Below the pieces are notes generated by a model, which worked only from the letters and a program-made list of their open reading frames with translations, had not been told where the DNA came from and searched no databases. The position numbers and the translations under genes are program-made. 64,000 nt of DNA from UBA7328 sp965247965 (GTDB lineage Bacteria; Bacteroidota; Bacteroidia; Chitinophagales; Saprospiraceae): positions 5,642,001 to 5,706,000 of the forward strand of contig OZ252053.1 in NCBI GenBank assembly GCA_965247965.1, read 5' to 3'. Below, in pieces: positions 17,882 through 27,479 of this stretch. Each line of letters starts with the position of its first letter. Positions within the stretch are counted from its first letter, which is position 1.

Positions 17882-19363
17882 ATGATGAGCAACCAAACAT
17901 TTCACCAGCACGACCATCTTTGCAACCACCCCCTCTCTCGCCGTGAAATGCTGACTGTCATGCGCAATGGTTTTGGTTCCGTAGCTCTTTTGGGTTTGAC
18001 AGGTGGTTTGCCTTTCGACCAAAAGCTGATGGCAATGCGCAGTTCCGGGAGTCAAGGCGGAGTTGCTAAAATTCCGCATTTCACACCCGAAGCGAAGAGC
18101 ATCATTTTCCTATACATGGACGGCGGCGTGTCCCAGGTAGATTCCTTCGATCCAAAGCCTAGATTAACCAAAGAAAATGGACAAAATCCTGGTAAAAAAT
18201 TTACAGTCGATGCGACCCAATTCAATCAGATTGGAACATTATTCAAAAGCCCCTGGGATTTTAAGCAATATGGCGAAAGCGGGATGTGGTTTAGTGATTT
18301 GTTTCCACATATCGCCACTTGTGCGGACGACATTGCTATGATCAATTCCATGTATTCCGAGTTTCCAGAGCACACCAATGCAAACTACTATTTGCACACG
18401 GGAATTGGCGTTCAAGGTCGACCAAGTATGGGCGCTTGGGTGACGTATGGCTTAGGAAATGAAACTGAAAATCTGCCGGCTTACGTCGTACTCAATGGCG
18501 GTCTGACTCCTCCGGGTGGATTGGACAATTTTACGAACGGCTTCCTGCCTGCGACTTACCAGGCATCTGTACTAATAGCGAAAGAGCAACCGCTCGCAAA
18601 TATTGTTCCGCTCGAAGAGCAAAAAGGGATACAGTCTGACAAACTACGGCTCATGCAACAAATGGACAATGGTTTGCTGGGAAGGTTGGGAAGTGTAGAT
18701 CAGATTGAATCCACTATAGAAAATTACGAATTGGCATTTCGGATGCAATCTTCGGTACCTGAAATGGCCGATCTTTCTGGTGAAACGGAGGCGACGAAAA
18801 AACTATACGGGCTTTATTCCGACGACAAACATTGCCGCGGATATGCCGCACAATGCTTGCTCGCAAGGAGACTTGTTGAGCGTGGTGTGCGCTTTATCGA
18901 GTTGACCTGTCCGAAAATTGAGGATTACGTTCGCTGGGATCAGCATGGACTCCTCAAAGAAGGTCATGCAGCCAATGCACATGCCGTGGATCAACCGATT
19001 GCCGGTCTTATAAAGGATTTGAAATCAAGGGGCTTATTGGATGAAACTTTGATCATCTTCTCAGGAGAGTTTGGCCGAACACCTTTCTCTCAAACGGACA
19101 AGAAGGCGCCCGGAAGAGACCACAATCCTCAGGCATTCAGTGCATGGTGGGCAGGAGCAGGAATTAAAGGCGGCACCGTTTATGGCAAAACAGACGAATA
19201 CGGCTACCGTGCCGTAGAAAACCGGACAAGCATTCACGATATGCACGCCACCATGTTACATCTATTGGGTGTCGATCACATGCAACAGACATTCCGATTT
19301 GGCGGTAGGGATATTCGATTGACGGACGTGCATGGACACTTGATTGAGGGGATATTGGCCTAA
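17882..19363 (+). CDS. DUF1501 Tat-exported protein, array copy 2
   Basis: 493-residue DUF1501 paralogue with twin-arginine signal (SRREML), FLYMDGGVSQVDSFDP, FSGEFGRTPF and GRDHNPQAFSAWW. The segment from about 18305 to 18760 is almost base-identical to copies 1 and 3. Bases 18765-18950 differ at many third positions while copies 1 and 3 agree there. From 18960 onward copies 1 and 2 are again nearly identical. These switches mark conversion tracts. An alternative ATG lies 3 bases downstream. Confidence 0.85.
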   Translation: MMSNQTFHQHDHLCNHPLSRREMLTVMRNGFGSVALLGLTGGLPFDQKLMAMRSSGSQGGVAKIPHFTPEAKSIIFLYMDGGVSQVDSFDPKPRLTKENGQNPGKKFTVDATQFNQIGTLFKSPWDFKQYGESGMWFSDLFPHIATCADDIAMINSMYSEFPEHTNANYYLHTGIGVQGRPSMGAWVTYGLGNETENLPAYVVLNGGLTPPGGLDNFTNGFLPATYQASVLIAKEQPLANIVPLEEQKGIQSDKLRLMQQMDNGLLGRLGSVDQIESTIENYELAFRMQSSVPEMADLSGETEATKKLYGLYSDDKHCRGYAAQCLLARRLVERGVRFIELTCPKIEDYVRWDQHGLLKEGHAANAHAVDQPIAGLIKDLKSRGLLDETLIIFSGEFGRTPFSQTDKKAPGRDHNPQAFSAWWAGAGIKGGTVYGKTDEYGYRAVENRTSIHDMHATMLHLLGVDHMQQTFRFGGRDIRLTDVHGHLIEGILA

Positions 19364-19369
19364 TGGGCA

Positions 19370-19385
19370 ACCCAAATTTTTGGGT
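19370..19385 (+). terminator. Hairpin after DUF1501 copy 2
   Basis: ACCCAAA and TTTGGGT form a 7-bp stem with a 2-base loop just after the stop codon. It corresponds to the 14493-14510 hairpin, with one substitution at the stem base. Confidence 0.4.
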
Positions 19386-19456
19386 CTTCTCGATGCGGAG
19401 TTTATCTTAATAAATTAAAGTCATGATCTGTCGACAATAAATGTTGAACTTTACAT

Positions 19457-22400
19457 ATGATATCCTCATTTCACATAAAACAAAAAAAATGGTCAATTCT
19501 CCCCGGTGCCATCCTACTCGTCCTCATTTCTACCGGTTTCTGGCCAAAGAGCAATAATAATCTCAATCTTCCTGAAAAAGTAGATTTTAATTATCACATC
19601 CGTCCTATTCTTTCGCAAAATTGTTATGTCTGCCATGGTAACGATCCGGGTTCCAGGGAAGCTGGATTGCGCTTGGACAATTTAGAAGATGCTACCGCAG
19701 AACTGGAAGGTGGCGGACGTGCTATCGTTCCCGGAAATTTGAAAAAAAGCCTTTTGGTTAAACGAATCACATCCAATGATCCTGATTTTCGAATGCCGCA
19801 TCCGGAAGCTAAAAAGACATTGAGCCTTCGGGAAATAGTATTATTAAAACGCTGGATTAAGCAAGGAGCGAAATGGAAAAAGCACTGGGCATTCGTAAAA
19901 CCAGTGATGCCCCAATTACCATCCTCTATTGAAAATACCTCATCGGGAATCGATCACTTGATCAAAACAGAATTAAAAAACAAAAAGCTGGAATCTTCAT
20001 CTCCTGCGGGTAAGAACGCTCTCATCCGACGAGTTTCGTACATTCTCACAGGACTACCACCGAAAGCGGAAGATGTAAAAGTCTTTGTGGCAGATGCATC
20101 TGACCAAGCCTATGAAAACGTGATCGATCAGTATTTAGCCTCTCCCGCCTTCGGAGAGCGGTGGGCAAGGCATTGGATGGACTTAGTGCGCTATGGAGAA
20201 ACTATGGGCCACCTAGGCGATTTCAATATTAGCAATGCGTGGCAATATCGCGACTATCTTATCCGCGCATTCAACCAAGACGTACCGTACGATCTATTTG
20301 TGAAAGAGCATTTAGCTGGAGATATGCTCGAAAACCCTCGAGCTAATCCAGAAGAGGGATTTAATGAATCGCAAATCGGCACGGGCTATTTCTATTTGGG
20401 CTCCGGTAAGCACGGCCCGGTCGATCATAAATTGGAAGAATCAGAAAAGATCGAAAATGTGATCGACGTGACTTCAAAGACATTTCAAGCGCTGACAGTA
20501 GCTTGTGCCCGTTGTCACGATCATAAGTTCGATCCTATTCCCACAGCAGATTACTACTCGATGTACGGCACAATCGAGAGTGCGAGATTAGCACCGAAAC
20601 CCGCTCGAAAGCCAATAGATCAGTTGACTAAGGTCGAAAAACTTAAAAACCTCAAAGCTGAGATCAAGGAAAGCATTGGCGACAACCTCCTGATTAAAGC
20701 TGAAGGGAAGGCGCCGAATGACATGTCGGCTGTGAACAGATTTGTGGATAAATTGGTCAAAGCGAACGATCAGAGAATAGATTCGACCACGTTGCTGCTT
20801 GTCGATTTTCGTAAGGGACATTGGGATGGTTGGTATACAGACGGAATAGCATTCGGAGATGGCCCTGTAAGACGCGAACCAGCCCTTGATCAAAAGTCCG
20901 AGAAGGTTACCGAGATCATGAATGGATTCGCGTCGAGCAGAGTGTATTCTACCGGCCTTCAAGGTGTCTTGCATTCGCCCAACTTCATCATCGAGCACGA
21001 CACGATTGCCGTACGCGCTCGCGGCGCAAGGGGCACCATTCGACTTATCATCGACAACTTCCACCTCATTCAGGAACCTTTATGGATCAATACGGAAGCT
21101 AGGGTATACCACAAAGATTGGCAAACGTACAAATTGCACGTAGAATTGGCGAAAGGGCACAAAGCGTACCTCCAGTTCATACCGGGCACGTACGTCAGTC
21201 ATATTTACAGCATCAATCCCAAAGACTACATCGATGTGCAATATGCTTTGGCGTATTCGGGAAACCAAACCCCTTTTAGCAAACTTCCTACTCAACCGAG
21301 AAACAACCCTTTTGTGGAATCCGATAGTACGATTCTGCAAAGCATAACGATGTACGACAAGCATGGTGGAGTATCACGACGTGGATTAAGTAAGGATTTA
21401 GCCAAAAGGATAAACGTACCTCAGACAACCGAACTGGTTAAGAAATACAATCAAATCGCCCATGAATTGTACGATCCCACTCACTTCATCGGTATGACGG
21501 AAGGCGACGCGATCTTCAGTCCGGTCTTCACGCGTGGCAGCCACCTCAACACCACTGAAGAAAAAATGCCACATCAATTTTTTAGTGCAATCGAGGCTGG
21601 GCCGAATCCGTTCCCCCAAAATGGCAGCGGCAGACTTGCGTGGGCCGAGTCGGTAGTAGATCCGGACAATCCGTTGACCGCACGTGTAATGGTCAACCGG
21701 ATCTGGCACCACATGTTTGGCCGGGGCATCGTGGAAACGGTAGATAACTTCGGCTTGCAGGGCAAATTACCTACTCATCCCGGATTACTGGACTTCCTGG
21801 CTATCCGGTTTGTGGAGGATGGCTGGTCGGTCAAACGAATGATCAGGCAAATCATGCTTAGCGAGACATTTCGGAAATCAACCAGAGCACATGAGAAGAG
21901 TGTATTAAAAGATCCGAACAATTACTTTTGGCATCATTTTCCGGTGCGCCGCCTAGAGGCCGAAGCGATACGCGACGGAATTTTAGCCGTTTCCGGATGT
22001 CTTGACAACCAGATGTATGGCGAAGGTGTGCCGGTTTATCTTTCAGAATTTATGGGACGAAGCAGATTAGTTTCAGGACCGTTGGACAGCTATGGCCGCC
22101 GAAGCATTTATAGAGCAGTGCGCCGCAATTTTATTCCCGAAATGATGTTGGCCTTCGATATGCCCGTTCCATTTTCAACTTTTGGCCGCAGGAATACGAC
22201 TAATGTGCCAGCTCAATCCCTGACCCTTATGAATGATCTTTTTGTTCATGAGCAGGCCTAATTACTGGGCAGAAAATCTTCTGAAGTCCATTGAGTCTTC
22301 AGTCGAAGATAGAATTCATGAAGTGTATTTGCGTGCATTTTCCAGGGAACCAAATTCTGGCGAATTACAAGAGGCATTGTCATTCCTGGAAAATCAAGCC

Positions 22401-22505
22401 AAAGGATATAAAAAGTCATTCGAAGAAATGAAAGACAATCCGGATCTATGGAAGGACTACTGTCATTCGGTTATTAACTTAAAGGAATTTATACATCTGC
22501 TATGA
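19457..22505 (+). pseudogene. PSCyt1-DUF1549-DUF1553 protein, array copy 3, frameshifted near the 3' end
   Basis: The first frame runs 934 residues with both haem motifs and most of DUF1553, then stops at 22259-22261 after HEQA. The remaining about 80 residues (YWAENLL to LKEFIHLL) continue in another frame to 22505 and match the ends of the other copies. Aligned against copies 4 and 5, one extra base (TAAT for TAT) near 22259 explains the break. Loss of the last helices may inactivate the protein. A sequencing or assembly error is equally possible because everything else looks conserved. The reconstituted end overlaps the next start as ATGA. Confidence 0.75.
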
Positions 22506-23965
22506 ATACTCACCATCGTTGCAACCACCCTCTCTCCCGCCGAGAAATGCTAACCAGGCTACGCAACGGTTTTGGTTCCGTGGCTCTGCTCGGTATGACG
22601 GGAAGTTTGCCTTTCGGCCAAAAGATGATGGCTGCCGGTTCTGGTAATCCCGTTAGTACTGCGAAATTTCCGCATTTTATACCCAAGGCCAAGAGCATCA
22701 TCTTCCTCTACATGGATGGTGGTATTTCACAAGTCGAATCTTTTGACCCAAAACCTAGATTGATCAAGGAACATGGACAAAGTCCAAGAAAAAAATTTAA
22801 AGTGGACGCGACCCAATTCAATCAGATTGGAACACTTTTCAAAAGTCTTTGGGATTTTAAACAATATGGAGAAAGCGGAATGTGGTTCAGTGATTTGTTT
22901 CCCCATATCGCCACTTGTGCGGACGACATTGCCATGATCAATTCGATGTATTCTGAGTTTCCAGAGCACACCAATGCAAACTACTATTTGCACACGGGAA
23001 TTGGCGTTCAAGGTCGACCAAGTATGGGCGCTTGGGTGACGTATGGCTTAGGAAATGAAACTGAAAATCTGCCGGCTTACGTCGTACTCAATGGCGGTCT
23101 GACTCCTCCGGGTGGATTGGACAATTTTACGAACGGCTTCCTGCCTGCGACTTACCAGGCATCTGTACTAAGAGCGAAAGAGCAACCGCTCGCAAATATT
23201 ATTCCGCTCGAAGAGCAAAAAGGGATACAGTCTGACAAACTACGGCTCATGCAACAAATGGACAATGGTTTGCTGGGAAGGTTGGGAAGTGTAGATCAGA
23301 TTGAATCCACTATAGAAAATTACGAATTGGCATTTCGGATGCAATCTTCGGTACCTCAAATGGCAGATCTTTCGGGCGAAACAGAAGCTACAAAACAACT
23401 ATACGGGCTTGATTCTGACGACAAACACTGCCGCGGATATGCTGCACAATGTCTGCTTGCAAGGAGACTTGTTGAACGTGGTGTACGCTTTATCGAATTG
23501 ACCTGCCCGGATTGCGGTTACGGTCGCTGGGATCAGCATAGACACCTCAAAGAAGGTCATGCAGCCAATGCACATGCCGTGGATCAACCGATTGCCGGTC
23601 TTATAAAGGATTTGAAATCAAGGGGCTTATTGGAAGAAACGTTGATCATCTTCTCAGGCGAGTTTGGCCGAACACCTTTCTCTCAAATCTCTCACACGGG
23701 CAAGAAGGTGACCGGAAGAGACCACAATCCTCAGGCATTCAGTGCATGGTGGGCCGGCGCAGGAATAAAAGGAGGAACTATTTATGGTAAAACCGACGAA
23801 TACGGATACCGGGCGATTGAAAATAGGACGAGCATTCACGACATGCACGCCACCATGTTACATCTATTGGGTGTCGATCATATAAAGCAGACTTTTCGAT
23901 TTAGCGGAAGAGATATACGACTGACGGATGTGCATGGGCATGTGGTCCATGGGATTTTGGCTTAA
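22502..23965 (+). CDS. DUF1501 Tat-exported protein, array copy 3
   Basis: 487 residues, translationally coupled to the preceding gene by an ATGA overlap. This is the only such overlap in the array and supports a functional link between DUF1553 and DUF1501 partners. The twin-arginine motif SRREML lies close to the start (MNTHHRCNHPLSRREML). The central part (about 22900-23390) is nearly identical to copies 1 and 2, whereas both flanks are diverged, consistent with gene conversion. Confidence 0.85.
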   Translation: MNTHHRCNHPLSRREMLTRLRNGFGSVALLGMTGSLPFGQKMMAAGSGNPVSTAKFPHFIPKAKSIIFLYMDGGISQVESFDPKPRLIKEHGQSPRKKFKVDATQFNQIGTLFKSLWDFKQYGESGMWFSDLFPHIATCADDIAMINSMYSEFPEHTNANYYLHTGIGVQGRPSMGAWVTYGLGNETENLPAYVVLNGGLTPPGGLDNFTNGFLPATYQASVLRAKEQPLANIIPLEEQKGIQSDKLRLMQQMDNGLLGRLGSVDQIESTIENYELAFRMQSSVPQMADLSGETEATKQLYGLDSDDKHCRGYAAQCLLARRLVERGVRFIELTCPDCGYGRWDQHRHLKEGHAANAHAVDQPIAGLIKDLKSRGLLEETLIIFSGEFGRTPFSQISHTGKKVTGRDHNPQAFSAWWAGAGIKGGTIYGKTDEYGYRAIENRTSIHDMHATMLHLLGVDHIKQTFRFSGRDIRLTDVHGHVVHGILA

Positions 23966-24407
23966 TGGCCGAGGGCTGTACAGACTATCGAAGGCCAAAC
24001 CGGCTAGTGCACCAAGCACTAAATCCTGACCCCCATAAACTTGTTCTTTTCCTTCTGCTCGGCGTTGGAAAAATCCTCCCCGACAATGAATGTCGGGACA
24101 TAATGCATTATGCTTAGGCATAACTCCGGTTTTGCCGCCTTGATCAGAAGAAAAATAACTTTGTCTATGGGGTTCATTACTTAATGCTTGGTACACTAGT
24201 CTGTTTTATACTTTTTCTTGGCTTCAGTAATAGTCTGTGTTCAAACCTGATGACAATTGAAGAAACCAATTATTCTTAGGAACTTTGTAGTATGAAAAAA
24301 ATACTCAAAAACAACATAGAGGAATTAAAAACTATTTAAGCCAGTGCTACTTTAATGTAACCCTAAAGTATATTAAAACCGCCGTATCTTAGAGTGAATT
24401 ATTAAAG
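23966..24407. other. Gene-free spacer with large palindrome
   Basis: 442 bases between array copies 3 and 4 without a convincing gene. It contains the palindrome at 24003-24200, then AT-rich sequence up to the ATG of copy 4. The last 100 bases (TATATTAAAACCGCC and TATCTTAG boxes) are a plausible promoter region for the copy 4/5 transcript, but no consensus is secure. Confidence 0.5.
24003..24200. repeat. 198-base palindromic MITE-like element
   Basis: Left arm CTAGTGCACCAAGCACTAAA and right arm TTAATGCTTGGTACACTAG are the ends of an imperfect inverted repeat about 75 bases per arm. A central hairpin (CCCGACAATGAATGTCGGG) lies between them. There is no coding potential. The CTAGTG ends are shared with the element at 4754-4903, suggesting one family of non-autonomous elements. 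Confidence 0.6.
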
Positions 24408-27400
24408 ATGAGTATAAGAAGCATAGACAAAAAATGGCGAATCCTCCTCGGTTCCTTCCTACTTATCCTCATCTCCACAGGCTTCTGGCCGAAAAAAAAC
24501 GAAGACCTCGACCTACCCAAAAAAGTAGATTTTAATTACCACATACGTCCAATCCTATCCCAAAACTGTTATGTCTGCCACGGTAATGATCCGGGTTCCA
24601 GGGAAGCTGGATTGCGCTTGGACAATTTAGAAGATGCTACCGCAGAACTGGAAGGTGGCGGACGGGCTATCGTTCCCGGAAATTTGAAAAAAAGCCTTTT
24701 GGTTAAACGAATCACATCCAATGATCCTGATTTTCGAATGCCGCATCCGGAAGCTAAAAAGACATTGAGCCTTCGGGAAATAGCATTATTAAAACGCTGG
24801 ATTAAGCAAGGAGTAAAATGGAAAAAGCACTGGGCATTCGTAAAACCAGTGATGCCCCAATTGCCATCCTCAATAGAAAATACCTCGGCAGGAATTGACC
24901 ATTTGATCCACAGAAAATTGAAAGATAAAAAACTCGAATCTTCATCACCAGCCAGTAAGAACGCTCTCATCCGACGAGTTTCGTACATTATCACAGGACT
25001 ACCACCGAAAGCGGAAGATGTAAAAGTCTTTGTGGCAGATGCATCTGACCAAGCCTATGAAAACGTGATCGATCAGTATTTAGCCTCTCCCGCCTTCGGA
25101 GAGAGATGGGCAAGGCATTGGATGGACTTGGTACGGTACGGAGAATCCATGGGCCATGAAGGCGATCTTAATATTAGCCACCCGTTTGAATATAGGGATT
25201 ATCTCATCCGAGCTTTCAACCAAGATGTACCATATGATCTTTTTGTAAAAGAACATTTGGCTGGAGATATGCTTGAAGATCCTCGCTTTAATCCTCAGGG
25301 AGGATTCAACGAATCACAGATCGGTACTGGATACTTTTATTTGGGTTCTGGCAAACATGGGCCCGTGGATACAAAATTGGAGGAATCAGACAAGATTGAG
25401 AATGTAATCGACGTGACCTCCAAGACATTCCAGGGATTGACCGTAGCGTGTGCGCGCTGCCATGACCACAAATTTGATCCAATCCCAACGGCGGATTACT
25501 ATTCGATGTACGGCATCATTGAGAGTTCAAGACTAGTACCCAAGCCTGCCCGCAAACCTACTGATCAGCCAGCTAAACTCGAAGAACTAAAAACACTAAA
25601 AGCGCAAATCAAAGAGCATATTGGCAAAGAGCTCCTCATGAAAGCCGAAGGGGAAATGAGTCAAGATGTATCTGCTGTGAAGGATTTTGTAGCAAGTCTG
25701 ACTGAAAATGCCAGTAAGGACAAAGATACAACAGCACAACTAGTTGTTAATTTCCGAAATGGAATTTGGGATGGCTGGCATACGGATGGAATCGCTTTCG
25801 GAGATGGCCCTGTAAAGGGAAATCCGTCTCTTGATCAAAAATCCGATGAGGTCACCGAAATCATGAGTGGCTTTGCTACAAGTAGAGTTTATTCAACTGG
25901 CCTCCAGGGAGTTCTACATTCTCCCAACTTCATAATCGAGCACGACACGATCGCTATACGTGCTCGCGGCAGCCGAGGACTCATCCGCATTATCGTTGAC
26001 AATTTCCAAGTCATCGGGAGGCCGTTATGGAATGAACTAGAAGCACGAGTGCACCACAACGAATGGCGAATCTATAAGCTTAGTGTAGGGTTGGCAAAGG
26101 GGCACAAGGCCTACCTCGAGTTTATGCCCGGCAGTTTTGTCAAGCACATCTATAGTATCAATCCCGAAGATTATCTAGATGTGGAATATGCTGTAGCGTA
26201 TTCGGGGAGCGAAACCGCGTTTAATACTGTTCCGAATGTAGAGCGCAATATTCCTAATGTAGAAGGGAACCAAGCTGTGGATAGAAAGGGGATTCCTATC
26301 AAAGGAAAAGTACGCAAAAAGGCTCCGCAGAATCGACTAAGCGCGCTAATGTCAAAAGAGTTGAATTCGTCTCAAATAAAGGAATTGGTTAGGCGATATA
26401 ATCAAATCGCCAAGGAATTGTACGATCCGACACACTTCATAGGTTTGACTGAGGGAGATGAGATCTACAGTTCGATCTTCACCCGCGGAAGTCATCTCAA
26501 TAGCACGAAAGAAAAGATGCCACACCAGTTTTTCAGTGCTGTTGAGGCCGGGCCAGATCCATTCCCACAAAATAGCAGCGGAAGGTTGGCATGGGCAGAA
26601 TCAGTGGTCGATCCCAATAATCCACTGACTGCAAGAGTAATGGTCAATCGCATCTGGCACCACCTCTTTGGGCGAGGAATTGTCGAAACGGTAGATAATT
26701 TTGGCCTGCAAGGCAAATTACCAACTCATCCTCATTTGTTGGATTATTTGGCGATCCGCTTCGTAGAAGATGGATGGTCGATAAAAAGAATGATCAAGAA
26801 TGTATTGCTAACGGAGGCATTTCAGCGCTCAGCTACGGCCCATCATGAGAGTCAATTGATAGATCCTGACAACTACCATCTCCATCATTTTCCAGTGCGT
26901 CGCCTGGAAGCCGAGGCTATAAGAGATGGCATTTTAGCGGTCTCTGGTTGCCTTGATTCTCAAATGTATGGAGAAGGCGTACCAGTATATCTGAGCGCAT
27001 TTATGACAAATAGTAAGGCCAGGGTTGCCTTCTCAGGTCCTATCGACAGTTATGGTCGAAGAAGTATTTATAGAACCGTGCGCCGCAATTTCATTCCGGA
27101 AATGATGCTGGTTTTCGATATGCCGGTTCCATTTTCCACTTTCGGTCGTAGAAATACGACTAATGTACCTGCTCAGTCGTTAATGCTTTTAAACAATCCT
27201 TTTGTGCACGAACAGGCATATTATTGGGCTGAAGATCTCCTGAAATCAAAGAATGCTTCAGTAAAAAGTAGAATAAACGAGATTTACCTACGGGCCTTTT
27301 CCAGGGAAGCGAATTCGGATGAGATACAACAAGCACGGTCATTTCTCCAAAATCAGGCAAAAGCATATAGTAGTTCGCTTGAAGAATTAAAAGACGATGC

Positions 27401-27464
27401 CGATCTTTGGAAAGACTATTGTCACTCGGTTTTTAATTTAAAGGAATTTATACACCTATTATGA
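24408..27464 (+). CDS. PSCyt1-DUF1549-DUF1553 dihaem protein, array copy 4
   Basis: 1018 residues with N-terminal membrane segment, CYVCHG, CARCHDHKFDPI, middle strand-rich domain and DUF1553. Segments around 24958-25106 match copy 3 almost perfectly, while large parts of the 3' half match copy 1, again a mosaic. Unlike copies 1-3 it has no DUF1501 gene behind it. Copy 5 begins 15 bases after its stop. Confidence 0.85.
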   Translation: MSIRSIDKKWRILLGSFLLILISTGFWPKKNEDLDLPKKVDFNYHIRPILSQNCYVCHGNDPGSREAGLRLDNLEDATAELEGGGRAIVPGNLKKSLLVKRITSNDPDFRMPHPEAKKTLSLREIALLKRWIKQGVKWKKHWAFVKPVMPQLPSSIENTSAGIDHLIHRKLKDKKLESSSPASKNALIRRVSYIITGLPPKAEDVKVFVADASDQAYENVIDQYLASPAFGERWARHWMDLVRYGESMGHEGDLNISHPFEYRDYLIRAFNQDVPYDLFVKEHLAGDMLEDPRFNPQGGFNESQIGTGYFYLGSGKHGPVDTKLEESDKIENVIDVTSKTFQGLTVACARCHDHKFDPIPTADYYSMYGIIESSRLVPKPARKPTDQPAKLEELKTLKAQIKEHIGKELLMKAEGEMSQDVSAVKDFVASLTENASKDKDTTAQLVVNFRNGIWDGWHTDGIAFGDGPVKGNPSLDQKSDEVTEIMSGFATSRVYSTGLQGVLHSPNFIIEHDTIAIRARGSRGLIRIIVDNFQVIGRPLWNELEARVHHNEWRIYKLSVGLAKGHKAYLEFMPGSFVKHIYSINPEDYLDVEYAVAYSGSETAFNTVPNVERNIPNVEGNQAVDRKGIPIKGKVRKKAPQNRLSALMSKELNSSQIKELVRRYNQIAKELYDPTHFIGLTEGDEIYSSIFTRGSHLNSTKEKMPHQFFSAVEAGPDPFPQNSSGRLAWAESVVDPNNPLTARVMVNRIWHHLFGRGIVETVDNFGLQGKLPTHPHLLDYLAIRFVEDGWSIKRMIKNVLLTEAFQRSATAHHESQLIDPDNYHLHHFPVRRLEAEAIRDGILAVSGCLDSQMYGEGVPVYLSAFMTNSKARVAFSGPIDSYGRRSIYRTVRRNFIPEMMLVFDMPVPFSTFGRRNTTNVPAQSLMLLNNPFVHEQAYYWAEDLLKSKNASVKSRINEIYLRAFSREANSDEIQQARSFLQNQAKAYSSSLEELKDDADLWKDYCHSVFNLKEFIHLL

Positions 27465-27479
27465 TACTTTGATTTAGTA

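Noticed and set aside
20588..21064. 158-codon antisense frame inside PSCyt copy 3 (also in copy 2 at 15712-16188)
   Set aside because: It exists only because the sense strand is conserved. It has no start context or family motif and is absent from the diverged copies.
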